Source: Aurantimonas endophytica (lineage in GTDB: Bacteria > Pseudomonadota > Alphaproteobacteria > Rhizobiales > Rhizobiaceae). Taken from it: a stretch of DNA of 64,000 nt. The notes under the pieces were generated by a model. The model was not told the origin of the DNA, searched no databases, and was given only the letters and a program-made list of their open reading frames with translations. This document shows, piece by piece, positions 37,920-46,340 of the stretch. Numbering within the stretch: the first letter of the stretch is position 1; the number at the start of each line of letters is the position of its first letter. The stretch lies in contig NZ_JACIEM010000004.1 of the NCBI RefSeq assembly GCF_014196845.1, forward strand, positions 372,001-436,000, in the 5' to 3' direction. The position numbers and the translations under genes were made by a program.

Positions 37920-38826
37920 CCGGTGCCGTGACCCCGTCGCGGTATCGTTTCGCAAAGGCGCCCGGCGCAATGCCCTCGCGCTTGCGGAACGCGGTGCTGA
38001 AGGCGCTCGCCGACTGATAGCCGATTTCCTCGGCCAGCCGCTCAAGCGGCCCGCCCCGTCGTATCAGCGCATCCTTCGCCAGGGTCATCCGCCAGCGGCC
38101 GAGATATTCGATCGGCGCGCATTTCAGAACCTGCTGGAAACGCGCCGACAGCACCGTGCGCGACGTTCCAGCCAGTTTCGAAAGTTCCGCCAGGGTCCAG
38201 TCATGGCGAACATCCGAATGGATCGCGCGCAGCACGCGGGAAAGGGCGGGATCCCGCATTCCCGCCAGCAGGCCCGCCTGTTCCGCAGCGCCGACCATTC
38301 CGCTCTGGCGCAGACACTCCACCAGCATCGCCTCAAGCAGACGCCTCAGCAGCATGTCGCGCCCCGGCCTGTCCGCCTCGCATTCGTCCCTGACGAGGTC
38401 GACGATGCGGGCCAGCCGACCGGCGCGTTCGTCCCGCGCCCGCACATGGATCATGCGCGGCAGCAGATCGACCAGGAGCGATGCGTTGACGGCGTCGATC
38501 TCGAAGGCACCGCCGAACATGCGGAAATCCGGCGGTCCGTCCCCGCTGCCGTGATGTACCGCGATGGCTGACGGCACGACGTCGGTGCAGGCGATCCCGG
38601 GCTCGCTCGAAAGCGTGAAGGCGGGTGTGTGAGGGAGCAGCATGAAGTCGCCCGCCCGCAGTTGCAGCGGCGCGTCACCCTCCAGCCCCAGCCAGCATTG
38701 CCCCTCCAGAACGATGGCGAAGCCCGGCTGACGATAGGCGGCACAGCGGATGCCCCAAATGCCCTTGCCGGTGATGGGCTTGGACAAGGCGGCGCGAGGT
38801 GCCAGGAGGGCGATGATGTCGCTCAA
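37906..38826 (-). CDS. AraC-family transcriptional regulator with cupin sensor domain
   Basis: The 306-residue regulator has an N-terminal cupin-like ligand domain (residues 1-180; FAIVLEGQCWLGLEGDAPLQL, GDFMLLPHTPAF) and a C-terminal pair of helix-turn-helix motifs (about 195-295; WTLAELSKLAGTSRTVLSARFQ and LERLAEEIGYQSASAFSTAFRK). It is divergent from the SDR and hydrolase genes, which are its most likely targets; the ligand is probably a substrate of those enzymes. A good promoter lies upstream on the minus strand. Confidence 0.92.
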   Translation of the reverse strand: MSDIIALLAPRAALSKPITGKGIWGIRCAAYRQPGFAIVLEGQCWLGLEGDAPLQLRAGDFMLLPHTPAFTLSSEPGIACTDVVPSAIAVHHGSGDGPPDFRMFGGAFEIDAVNASLLVDLLPRMIHVRARDERAGRLARIVDLVRDECEADRPGRDMLLRRLLEAMLVECLRQSGMVGAAEQAGLLAGMRDPALSRVLRAIHSDVRHDWTLAELSKLAGTSRTVLSARFQQVLKCAPIEYLGRWRMTLAKDALIRRGGPLERLAEEIGYQSASAFSTAFRKREGIAPGAFAKRYRDGVTAPGAGS

Positions 38827-38868
38827 GGGATCCAGGGCGGACGATCCATAAAGAAATGCGGTAAATCA

Positions 38869-38896
38869 ATTATATTACGTCCGCAGGAATTGTCTA
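38869..38896 (-). promoter_or_regulatory. Promoter of the AraC-family regulator gene
   Basis: On the minus strand TAGACA (38896-38891) and TATAAT (38874-38869) are separated by 16 bases and lie 43 bp upstream of the AraC start codon. This is the best match to a housekeeping promoter in the 103-bp divergent region and also sits where the regulator would act on the SDR gene. Confidence 0.55.
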
Positions 38897-38929
38897 ATGG
38901 CAGGGGCAGCGAAAACCAGGAGGCCTTCC

Positions 38930-39766
38930 ATGCCCAGGACCATTCTCGTAACCGGCGCCTCGTCCGGCTACGGCAAGGCGACAGCCGAGCTCTTTCTCGA
39001 TCGCGGTTGGAACGTGATCGCCACGATGCGCCGTCCGCAAGCGACCGCCTTAAGTGCCTCTTCGGACCGGCTGAAGATCCTGCCGCTCGACGTGACCGAT
39101 GCGGCCTCTATCGGCCACGCCATCGCTGAAGGGATCGGAGCCTTCGGCAGCATCGACGTCCTGGTCAACAATGCAGGGATCGGCCTCGCCTCTGCGGTGG
39201 AGGCGACGCCGGACCACGTCATCCGCGAGGTCTTCGAGACCAACACCTTCGCCGTCTTCGCCATGTGTCAGGCGATCATTCCCCACATGCGCGAGCAAGG
39301 GCGCGGCACCATCGTCAACGTCACATCGAATGTCGCGATCGCACCGATGCCGCTGGTTGCCGTCTACGCCGCGAGCAAATGCGCGGTCGACGGTTTCACC
39401 GAAAGCCTGTCCTACGAACTCGCGCCTTTCGGGATCCGCGCAAGGCTGCTGGAGCCGGGTTACGCGCCGACCACGAACTTCACGGCCAACGGCATGCCGC
39501 GCATGGAAGGGCTGATCCCGGAAGACTACGGCGCATTTGCGCAGGGCTGCTTCGCGAAGATGGCACACTATCCGAGCGACTACTGCACCGAGGCAGAAGT
39601 GGCGGAGGCGGCTTTCGCGGCGGCGACCGACGACAGCCGGGCCATCCGTTTTCTCGCCGGCGCCGATACCAAGCTTCTGGCGCAATTGCGCTGGAGCACA
39701 TCCGAAGATCAATATCTCGCTAAAATGCGCGAGATGTTCGAGCCCGCGACTCAGTCCGCTGCATGA
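38930..39766 (+). CDS. Short-chain dehydrogenase/reductase (SDR)
   Basis: The 278-residue NAD(P)-dependent oxidoreductase has the cofactor motif TGASSGYGKATAE at residues 8-20, NNAGIG near residue 80, a catalytic serine in VTSNVAIAPMP and the YAASK catalytic pair near 142-146. The length matches classical SDRs. A strong AGGAGG lies seven bases before the ATG. It is divergent from the AraC gene, and its stop codon overlaps an in-frame ATG of the following hydrolase gene. The substrate is unknown. Confidence 0.93.
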   Translation: MPRTILVTGASSGYGKATAELFLDRGWNVIATMRRPQATALSASSDRLKILPLDVTDAASIGHAIAEGIGAFGSIDVLVNNAGIGLASAVEATPDHVIREVFETNTFAVFAMCQAIIPHMREQGRGTIVNVTSNVAIAPMPLVAVYAASKCAVDGFTESLSYELAPFGIRARLLEPGYAPTTNFTANGMPRMEGLIPEDYGAFAQGCFAKMAHYPSDYCTEAEVAEAAFAAATDDSRAIRFLAGADTKLLAQLRWSTSEDQYLAKMREMFEPATQSAA

Positions 39767-39792
39767 GCGGCAGGGCCCGGGACAGGCAAACG

Positions 39793-40587
39793 ATGGAGCA
39801 ACCCGTGACGATGAACCGGCGCATGTTCACCAAAACCGCTACTGCAGCCGCGGCCAGTGTCCTGCTGGCAGGGCGGACGACTGTGGCCCAGCCTTCGATA
39901 CCTTCCCGAAACATTGTCTTCGTGCACGGGCTCTTCGCCGACGGGTCCTGCTGGGCAGACGTCATTGCCCGCCTCCAGCCCATGGGGTTCCACTGCACCT
40001 CGGTGCAGAATCCCCTCACCAGCCTGCCCGAAGCGCAGGAGGCGGTGGAGCGTGTCCTGGACCGGCAGGATGGGCCGACCGTGCTTGTGGGCCACTCCTT
40101 CGGCGGCATGCTCGTGACCCAATGCGGCGCCCATCCGCGTGTTTCGGCACTCGTCTATGTCGCGGCCCGCGCGCCCGACGCGGACGAGGACTATGCGGCG
40201 CTCGCCGGGCGCTTTCCGCCTCCGCCGGCGTCGCGAGGGATCGTGTACGACAGCGACGAGGGCCGGTTGACGGAGGAAGCATTCCTTCGCGATTTTGCGG
40301 GAGACCTGCCGGAGGCCAGGGCGAGGGTCCTGCACGCCGTGCAGATGCCGTTCGATCGCGCGCTGCTCGCGGGCAGGGTCGACACCGCGGCATGGCGCAC
40401 GAAGCCGAGCCATTACGCGGTTTCGGCAGCGGACCGAACGATCGACCCGGACCTGCAGCGTTTCATGGCGGAGCGGATGAAGGCGCGTACGATCGAACTC
40501 GATGCCAGCCATTTGTCGCTGATTTCGCAGCCGGAAGCCGTCTCCGCGCTGATCGCAGACGCTGCCGGGCATCCCGCGGAAAAATGA
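39793..40587 (+). CDS. Exported alpha/beta hydrolase
   Basis: The 264-residue hydrolase starts with a Tat-like signal (MNRRMFTKTATAAAASVLLAG). HGLFADGSCW forms the oxyanion region, the nucleophile serine is in GHSFGG (about residue 98 counted from this start) and the histidine is in ELDASHLSLIS near the end. It resembles the salicylate esterase-like hydrolases of this fold. Possible starts are 39763 (an ATGA overlap with the SDR stop), 39793 and 39811; the signal peptide favours one of the last two. It probably works with the SDR on one substrate under AraC control. Confidence 0.85.
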   Translation: MEQPVTMNRRMFTKTATAAAASVLLAGRTTVAQPSIPSRNIVFVHGLFADGSCWADVIARLQPMGFHCTSVQNPLTSLPEAQEAVERVLDRQDGPTVLVGHSFGGMLVTQCGAHPRVSALVYVAARAPDADEDYAALAGRFPPPPASRGIVYDSDEGRLTEEAFLRDFAGDLPEARARVLHAVQMPFDRALLAGRVDTAAWRTKPSHYAVSAADRTIDPDLQRFMAERMKARTIELDASHLSLISQPEAVSALIADAAGHPAEK

Positions 40588-40915
40588 TGCTGCGTACGTG
40601 AGTCACGACCCAGCGGACGAAGGGTTGCCGGCTCTGCTGGGTTGCCGGCGGCACGGGCAGGGCCGACGCAGCCAAACCTGCTTCCACCGACAGCAGTCGC
40701 CTCGATCGGGGCCCTGGCCTGAAGCCTTCGCCGGGGCCGGCGGCCTGCCGTGCCGAGCACATCGAACTACGGTTGTAGCAAGACCATGACCCCCTGAAAC
40801 GCTCGCATAATCGCGGATGGCGAACGTGTGACGGTGTTCCGGTGAGAGCGCCGTCACCTGGCGGCGGCGCAGCGGAGCGGCCCGCCGCGTGGCGCGCAGT
40901 ATCACGGAGATGACC
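40588..40915. other. Intergenic region before the hydroxyacid dehydrogenase gene
   Basis: These 328 bases hold no convincing gene on either strand. GGTTGCCGGC occurs twice within 30 bases (40623-40632 and 40639-40650 region), and an AT-richer patch with CATAAT near 40806-40811 could be part of a promoter for the next gene, but no well-spaced -35 is seen. Confidence 0.5.
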
Positions 40916-41851
40916 ATGGCTTCCCCGGAACTGGTGGCGCTTGCACAACCCTATCTCGCGCCGTTTCTGACCGAGGCGGTCGCCGAGCGGTATCGCTTCG
41001 TCGATCTCGGGCAGCAACCGGGGGTCGCGCCCGATGCCCGTGCCGTGGTCGTCGATGGCGGCCGCCCGTTCGACGCGTCCCTTCGCGAGGCCATGCCCCG
41101 CCTCGGGCTGATCGCCTGCTTCAACGCCGGCTACGACGGGATCGACGTCGAGTGGGCGAGAAAGCACGGCATCATCGTCACCCATGCGCGCCACATCAAC
41201 CACGAGGACGTTGCAGACTTTGCGATCGGCCAGGTGCTCAACGTCTACCGGAAGATCGGCCTCGGCGATCGCTGGGTGCGCGACGGCAGCTGGCAGTCCG
41301 GCAACCGGCTGATGACGCGGTCCATAGCCGGCCTGAGGCTGGGCATCGTCGGGCTCGGCGGCATCGGGCAGGCGCTCGCGCGGCGAGCCGACGCGATGCG
41401 CATGGTGACGTCCTGGTGGGGCCCGCATCACAAGTCAGGCGTTCCCTGGCCCCGGGCATCGAGCCTGATCGATCTGGCCGCTGAAAGCGACGCGCTGGTG
41501 ATCGCTGCCAGCGCCAAACCCTCGAACCGGGGGCTGATCTCGGCCTCCGTGATCGAGGCGCTGGGGCCCGGCGGCATGCTGGTCAACGTGGCGCGCGGGT
41601 CGCTGGTCGACGAAGCGGCGGTCATCCTCGCCCTGATGCGCGGCACGCTCGGCGCGGCGGTGCTGGATGTCTACGATGAGGAGCCCACCTCGCCCGACCG
41701 GTGGGCGGGCGTCCCGAACGTCTTCCTCTCCCCGCATATTGCCGGCGTCACCGATCTCGCGATGCGCCGGATGGTCGAGTTGCTTGGCGCCAATCTCGAC
41801 GCATTCTTCAAGGGCGAGCCGGTTCCGACGCCGGTGAGCCTCGCGGCCTGA
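40916..41851 (+). CDS. D-isomer-specific 2-hydroxyacid dehydrogenase
   Basis: The 311-residue NAD(P)-dependent enzyme interconverts a 2-hydroxyacid and a 2-oxoacid. The Rossmann motif GIVGLGGIGQALARRA is at about residues 144-159, and the catalytic residues are the arginine in VNVARGSLVDE, the glutamate in DVYDEEPTS and the histidine in LSPHIAGVTD. NHEDVADFAIG in the substrate domain resembles the glyoxylate/hydroxypyruvate reductase group. GGAG six bases before the ATG at 40916 makes it the better start over the ATG at 40910. Confidence 0.92.
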   Translation: MASPELVALAQPYLAPFLTEAVAERYRFVDLGQQPGVAPDARAVVVDGGRPFDASLREAMPRLGLIACFNAGYDGIDVEWARKHGIIVTHARHINHEDVADFAIGQVLNVYRKIGLGDRWVRDGSWQSGNRLMTRSIAGLRLGIVGLGGIGQALARRADAMRMVTSWWGPHHKSGVPWPRASSLIDLAAESDALVIAASAKPSNRGLISASVIEALGPGGMLVNVARGSLVDEAAVILALMRGTLGAAVLDVYDEEPTSPDRWAGVPNVFLSPHIAGVTDLAMRRMVELLGANLDAFFKGEPVPTPVSLAA

Positions 41852-41988
41852 CGCTCCGGCCGCAAGGGCCGCGACGGGAGGCAACGCGCGCAATCTACCC
41901 GGGAACTGCGGTCGCCGTGCCGCGCAAAGCAGCTCGGCGGCAGTGTCCGGGCGACATTTCCCGCCCGAGGACGATCGCTGCCTCCCCA

Positions 41989-42006
41989 CCGTCATCCGTC
42001 TGTGAC
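41989..42006 (+). promoter_or_regulatory. Candidate Pho box upstream of phoX
   Basis: CCGTCAT-CCGT-CTGTGAC has the 7-4-7 layout of PhoB sites and matches the CTGTCAT half-site consensus at six of seven positions in each repeat. It lies 90 bp before the phoX start; a weak -10-like TACCTC is found eleven bases downstream, as expected for PhoB-activated promoters. Confidence 0.45.
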
Positions 42007-42095
42007 CTTGGCTCGCTACCTCACACTGGAACCATTCCAGTCCGGCGCCCGGCGCCGAGAGGGTTCGCAAAATTCCGCTGCGACAGGGGTCACCG

Positions 42096-44084
42096 ATGAA
42101 CGAACACACCACGGACCGCAAAGTCTTCCGGACCAGCCAGCTCGAGCAGGCGGACGGGGAAGGCACCAACAAGACCGACAACCGCACGATGGGCGAGATC
42201 ATCGCCGCGCGCTTCTCGCGGCGCGACTTCCTGCGCGGCTCGATGGCGGCGACGGCGATCGCCGCGACGGTCAGCCCGCTGGCGCTGATGGCGGCGGGCG
42301 AGGCAAAGGCGCAGGGCGCCGGTACGCGCTTCGACTTCACCGAGGTCGAGGCCGGGGTCGACGCGACGCACCACGTCGCCGAAGGCTATGACGCCGACGT
42401 GCTGCTGCGCTGGGGCGACGCGATCTTCGCCGACTCGCCGGCGTTCGATCCGACCGCGCAGACCGCCGAGAAGCAGGCCCGCCAGTTCGGCTACAACAAC
42501 GACTATGTCGGCTTCATCCCGCTGGAAGACGGCTCCTCCGAGCATGGCCTGCTGGTGGTCAACCACGAATACACCAACGAACACCTGATGTTCCCGGGCA
42601 TCGTCACGGTGAACGGCGACGAGATCACCGTAGCCGACGCCGACAAGGCGCGCGTCGACATCGAGATGGCCGCCCATGGCGGCACGATCGTCGAGATCCG
42701 CAAGACCGACGGCAAGTGGCAGGTGGTCACCGACGGCGCCAACAACCGCCGCATCACCGCCGACACCGAGATGCAGATGACCGGCCCGGCGGCCGGCCAC
42801 GACCGCCTGAAGACCAATGCCGATGCGACCGGCACCAAGGTGTTCGGCACGATCAACAACTGCGCCGGCGGCGTCACGCCCTGGGGCACCTACATCATGG
42901 CCGAGGAGAATTTCCACGGCTACTTCATGGGTGAACTGCCGGCCGATCACGCCGAAGCCGCCAATTACGAGCGCTATGGCGTGCCCGAGGGCAGCTACGC
43001 CTGGGGCAACTTCCACGACCGCTTCGACGTCTCCAAGGAGCCGAACGAGCCGAACCGCTTCGGCTGGATCGTCGAGGTCGACCCGATGGATCCGAACTCG
43101 ATCCCGAAGAAGCGCACCGCGCTCGGCCGCTTCAAGCACGAGGGTGCCGAATCGATCGTCAACAGCGACGGCCGCGTCGTCTTCTATCTCGGCGACGACG
43201 AGCGCTTCGACTATGTCTACAAGTTCGTCACCGCCGGCACCTACAACGAGAGCGACCGGGCGGCCAACATGGACCTGCTCGACGAGGGCACGCTCTACGT
43301 CGCGCGCTTCGACGAGGACGGCACGGTGGCCTGGCTGCCGATGGTCCACGGCGAAGGCCCGCTGACCGCCGAGAACGGCTTCGAGAGCCAGGCCGACATC
43401 CTGATCGAGACCCGCCGCGCCGGCGACCTGCTCGAGGCGACCAAGATGGACCGGCCGGAGGACATCGAGCCGAACGGCACCAATGGCCGCGTCTACGTCA
43501 TGCTGACCAACAACACCCGCCGCGAGGAGGCCGACGCCGCCAACCCGCGCGTCAACAACGCCTTCGGCCACATCATCGAGATCGCCGAAGAAGGTGGCGA
43601 TTTCGCCGCCACGTCCGGCACCTGGGAAATCCTGCTGCAGTGTGGCGATCCCTCGGTGGCCGAAGTCGGCGCGACGTTCTCGACCGAGACCACCAAGAAC
43701 GGCTGGTTCGGCATGCCCGACAACTGCGCCGTCGACGCCGACGGCCGGCTCTGGGTCTCGACCGACGGCAATTCGCCGAAGGCGACCGGACGCACCGACG
43801 GCCTCTGGGCGGTCGACACGGACGGCGAAGCGCGCGGCACCTCGAAGCTGTTCTTCCGCGTGCCGGTCGGCGCCGAGATGTGCGGCCCGCTGATGCTGCC
43901 GGACATGCAGACCGCCTTCGTCGCGGTCCAGCATCCGGGCGACGGCGGCGAGGACTGGGAAGGCTTTGGCCGGCCCTCCTATTACGAGGACCCGTCGACC
44001 CGCTGGCCCGATTTCGACGACGCCATGCCGGTGCGCCCCTCGGTGGTCGCCATCACCAAGCAGGGCGGCGGCCGCATCGCCTGA
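42096..44084 (+). CDS. phoX: PhoX-family alkaline phosphatase, Tat-exported
   Basis: The 662-residue protein is a secreted calcium/iron phosphatase that frees phosphate from organic esters. The signal contains the twin-arginine motif SRRDFLRGS near residue 43 followed by a hydrophobic stretch ending AKAQGA, so it is exported folded. Family regions are LLVVNHEYTNEHLMFPG, NNCAGGVTPWGTYIMAEENF, KHEGAESIV, YLGDDERFDYVYKFV and MPDNCAVDADGRLWVSTDG. The length and the metal-site acids fit PhoX/DUF839. A PhoB site upstream suggests control by phosphate starvation. A terminator follows. Confidence 0.95.
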   Translation: MNEHTTDRKVFRTSQLEQADGEGTNKTDNRTMGEIIAARFSRRDFLRGSMAATAIAATVSPLALMAAGEAKAQGAGTRFDFTEVEAGVDATHHVAEGYDADVLLRWGDAIFADSPAFDPTAQTAEKQARQFGYNNDYVGFIPLEDGSSEHGLLVVNHEYTNEHLMFPGIVTVNGDEITVADADKARVDIEMAAHGGTIVEIRKTDGKWQVVTDGANNRRITADTEMQMTGPAAGHDRLKTNADATGTKVFGTINNCAGGVTPWGTYIMAEENFHGYFMGELPADHAEAANYERYGVPEGSYAWGNFHDRFDVSKEPNEPNRFGWIVEVDPMDPNSIPKKRTALGRFKHEGAESIVNSDGRVVFYLGDDERFDYVYKFVTAGTYNESDRAANMDLLDEGTLYVARFDEDGTVAWLPMVHGEGPLTAENGFESQADILIETRRAGDLLEATKMDRPEDIEPNGTNGRVYVMLTNNTRREEADAANPRVNNAFGHIIEIAEEGGDFAATSGTWEILLQCGDPSVAEVGATFSTETTKNGWFGMPDNCAVDADGRLWVSTDGNSPKATGRTDGLWAVDTDGEARGTSKLFFRVPVGAEMCGPLMLPDMQTAFVAVQHPGDGGEDWEGFGRPSYYEDPSTRWPDFDDAMPVRPSVVAITKQGGGRIA

Positions 44085-44106
44085 GGCTTATCGCCGACGT
44101 GAGAAG

Positions 44107-44133
44107 GGGCGGTCCTGACGGGCCGCCCTTTTT
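44107..44133 (+). terminator. Rho-independent terminator of phoX
   Basis: GGGCGGTCC (44107-44115) pairs with GGGCCGCCC (44120-44128) around a TGAC loop, with one G-T pair, followed by five T residues. It begins 22 bp after the phoX stop. Confidence 0.85.
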
Positions 44134-44461
44134 CGTTGGGTAGTGCTGTCGTGGTCGAAGGGCCGGACGCAAGGACGGGAGGGGTCGCGTGTTGAGGGTA
44201 GGGAAAAGCCCAGCGAATAGCTGCCGTTCGGCTCACGACCCATCGCTGTCATGGCGGCCGATCCGGCGAATGCAGGCGTCGGGCCTAAAGGAGACTGGCA
44301 GCTTCCGAGTAATCTCGACGGGAAAGCCGCCGTTCAGTTCTCGTAAACGGGTTCAGGAGCAGGCAGGCGCACGAAGGTCCCCGAGGAGACAACCCGCGAC
44401 CCACAGCCGAAACTGGCAGGCAAGTTCTGGGCGCATCAAGCCTGAAAGCTGACGGTCCCGG
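44134..44461. other. Intergenic region between phoX and the curlin gene
   Basis: No gene is supported here. It contains one copy (44245-44277) of a short dispersed motif with GCTGTCATGGCGGC followed by GATCC-GGCGAA, also found at 46306-46340. The rest carries no recognisable signal. Confidence 0.5.
44245..44277. repeat. Dispersed intergenic motif, copy 1
   Basis: GCTGTCATGGCGGC, then CGATCCGGCGAATGC, matches 46306-46340 with a few changes and one inserted base. Both copies are preceded by an AATAGC-G-TGC-like stretch about 30 bases upstream. They look like remnants of a repeat family spread between genes. Confidence 0.45.
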
Positions 44462-44875
44462 TCACCAGCCGTAGGTAAAGGTCGCGCCGCTGTTGCCGTT
44501 GCCGGACTGGACGACGGCGTCGCGGGCGCCGCGCCCGAATTGGAAGAGACCGTAGGCGTTGCCGTCGCCGTTCTGCTCCAGCGTGCCAGAATGGCCGTTC
44601 CCGCGCTGCTGGACGAGACCGACATTGCCCCGTCCGCGCTGGGCGAGGCCGGCATTGTTGCCTTCGCCCTTCTGCCGGATCGAGCCGTCCTTGAGGCCAT
44701 TGTAGAGCGAATAGATCCGTAGCCCTGCTTGGACAGCCCCGGTCGTCTGCCGGTCAGTTGGGGCGAAGGTCCAGGACACCTGGCCGTTAGCGGCCGCGGG
44801 CGTGGCGAAGATGGCCGGGGCGGCGATCGTGATGGCAAGGGCGGCCGCAATGGCATTCGCGGAAATGAAGGTCAT
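44462..44875 (-). CDS. Curlin-repeat (CsgA/CsgB-like) amyloid subunit
   Basis: The 137-residue secreted protein has a signal peptide (to about residue 29) and, after a 35-residue segment, five imperfect curlin repeats of about 20 residues rich in G, N and Q: SIRQKGEGNNAG, LVQQRGNGHSG, TLEQNGDGNAYG and VVQSGNGNSG are examples. Such proteins polymerise into cell-surface amyloid fibres. GGAG six bases before the ATG supports the start. It is the last gene of three on this strand, after CsgH and another curlin gene. Confidence 0.9.
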   Translation of the reverse strand: MTFISANAIAAALAITIAAPAIFATPAAANGQVSWTFAPTDRQTTGAVQAGLRIYSLYNGLKDGSIRQKGEGNNAGLAQRGRGNVGLVQQRGNGHSGTLEQNGDGNAYGLFQFGRGARDAVVQSGNGNSGATFTYGW

Positions 44876-44971
44876 GGAGGTCTCCGTTCCCCGGTCTGTT
44901 CCGGGACATGCGTGGACTTTAGGGGAGGTCCCCGCCGGACCGGACCGGCGAGGCAGGAGGTTGTCGCTTCG

Positions 44972-45358
44972 TCAGATCCCGCTGCCGACACGGTCGGAGC
45001 AGGATATTGTCTTGCCATCGACGACTACGCTCAGATCGGCGTCGTAGCCGGAGCCGCCAGTGCCAAGCGTGACCGTGCCGAGCTGTGCCGTCCCGCCTGA
45101 AGCGACGGCGAAAGGCCCGCCCTGCCGGATGTCGGTTCCCCGACCGGAGACGCGGAACGCGTACTCACCGCGCGTCGCCTTCTCGGCATGGGCGAGCGCA
45201 GTCAGCTCGACCGATCCACCCCGGCGCGAGACGTCGAGCTCGCACCGGATCGGCCCCTCACTCGATTTCGTGACCGCCGGGCCGGCGAAGGCAGCGCTGG
45301 TCGCGCCGAGGAGAACCAGAGCCGCGGCGAGGCGGTGGCGAGAACGGAGCATCGGCAT
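44972..45358 (-). CDS. csgH: CsgH-like periplasmic curli inhibitor/assembly protein
   Basis: The 128-residue product has a signal peptide and a small immunoglobulin-like beta domain beginning IRCELDVSRRGGSVELTALAHA and containing YAFRVSGRGTDIRQGGPF, with two cysteines (in IRCEL and ISCSD) that likely pair. This matches CsgH, which in alphaproteobacteria binds curlin subunits and stops them from polymerising in the periplasm. ATG 45358 with GAGG six bases upstream is chosen over ATG 45370. It lies between two curlin genes, as expected for a shared operon. Confidence 0.85.
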   Translation of the reverse strand: MPMLRSRHRLAAALVLLGATSAAFAGPAVTKSSEGPIRCELDVSRRGGSVELTALAHAEKATRGEYAFRVSGRGTDIRQGGPFAVASGGTAQLGTVTLGTGGSGYDADLSVVVDGKTISCSDRVGSGI

Positions 45359-45417
45359 GGCGGGCCTCATCAATGGGACGGGAGCGAAACGGGTGGGTCG
45401 CGCCGTTCGACGCGCGA

Positions 45418-45852
45418 TCAGTCGCAGGCCTGGACGAGGGCCGCGACGTTACCGCTGCCGCCCTGCACAACGTCGGCCGAGCAGCCGCGTCCGACCTGAA
45501 CACCTGCCGCGATGTTGCCGTGGCCGTCCTGAGAAAGGATCGTCGTGTGGTTGGCGCCGAACTGGCCGATGCCGGCGGAGTTGCGGCTGCCGTTTTGGTA
45601 GGTCGCGCCGTAATGACTACGCCCCTCCTGACCGACGACCGACAGATTGTGCGAACCGCGCTGCTCGCCGACCGAGCGGTTGTACCGGCCGTCCTGATGG
45701 ACGCGGATGCGGTTGCGGTAGCCCTGCTGGGAGCCGCCGGCGGAGTTCGACCAGCCGTACTGGTCGAAGCGCACGTCGTTAGCGGACGCTGGGGTCGCGG
45801 CCGTCAGGCCAGCGAGGACGACGAGGGCGGAAGCAAGGGGCAAGCGGATCAT
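45418..45852 (-). CDS. Curlin-repeat protein with C-terminal cysteines
   Basis: The 144-residue secreted protein has a signal peptide ending ASAND and about five curlin-like repeats (RIRVHQDGRYNRSVGEQRG, NLSVVGQEGRS, ATYQNGSRNSAG, TILSQDGHGNIAAG). Two cysteines near the end, in GRGCSAD and VQACD, are unusual for a curlin subunit and could form a disulfide after export. It may be the nucleator (CsgB-like) or a second major subunit; the sequence does not decide. GGAG eight bases upstream of the ATG supports the start, and it is probably the first gene of the curli operon. Confidence 0.88.
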   Translation of the reverse strand: MIRLPLASALVVLAGLTAATPASANDVRFDQYGWSNSAGGSQQGYRNRIRVHQDGRYNRSVGEQRGSHNLSVVGQEGRSHYGATYQNGSRNSAGIGQFGANHTTILSQDGHGNIAAGVQVGRGCSADVVQGGSGNVAALVQACD

Positions 45853-46117
45853 ATGGGCGTCTCCGACAAGAGCACATCGGCTCGGGATGGAATGACCCGA
45901 ACTTGAACCCCGCCGCCGGAACCGTCGCTGAACTCGCCGTTCACACAGCGTTTAGCTCCTCACGATGACCGGGCGGGCCGAGAGCGAAGGGTGGGCTTCT
46001 GGCTGTCTCAGGCGACGACCTGAGATCGTGGGCGCCTTCGGCCACTTGGCATTGAGCCTTTCAGTAATGTCTGGTTTCGAGGCGATGCCCAGCATTCTGT
46101 ACGACGACAACGGGGGC

Positions 46118-46157
46118 ATAGCCGCCGTTGATCGGAGGTCATCTAAATGGCGGCTAT
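46118..46157. repeat. Inverted repeat
   Basis: ATAGCCGCC (46118-46126) and GGCGGCTAT (46149-46157) are perfect nine-base arms around a 22-base loop. It resembles the AATAGC-to-GGCGGC layout of the dispersed motif copies at 44217-44260 and 46270-46320. Confidence 0.45.
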
Positions 46158-46305
46158 CCACCCAAAGCCGCCAGCGGAATTTTCCGCCACCGCGATTACG
46201 CCGCCCTGCTGGGGCGCCTCGCCCGTGTCCGCCAGTTCGGCGCGCGGGTCGAGGGGTTACGGGCAGGGAATAGCGCTGCGCACGGCGCGGCAGCTTTCGG
46301 CGATT

Positions 46306-46340
46306 GCTGTCATGGCGGCTGATCCCGGCGAACGCCGGCG
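46306..46340. repeat. Dispersed intergenic motif, copy 2
   Basis: GCTGTCATGGCGGC is followed by TGATCCCGGCGAACGCCGGCG. The first part equals the copy at 44245; the end adds a short CCGGCG palindrome. Confidence 0.45.

Noticed and set aside
44189-44452. An 87-codon plus-strand frame after phoX
   Set aside because: It is arginine-serine-rich, has no domain and runs through a dispersed repeat.
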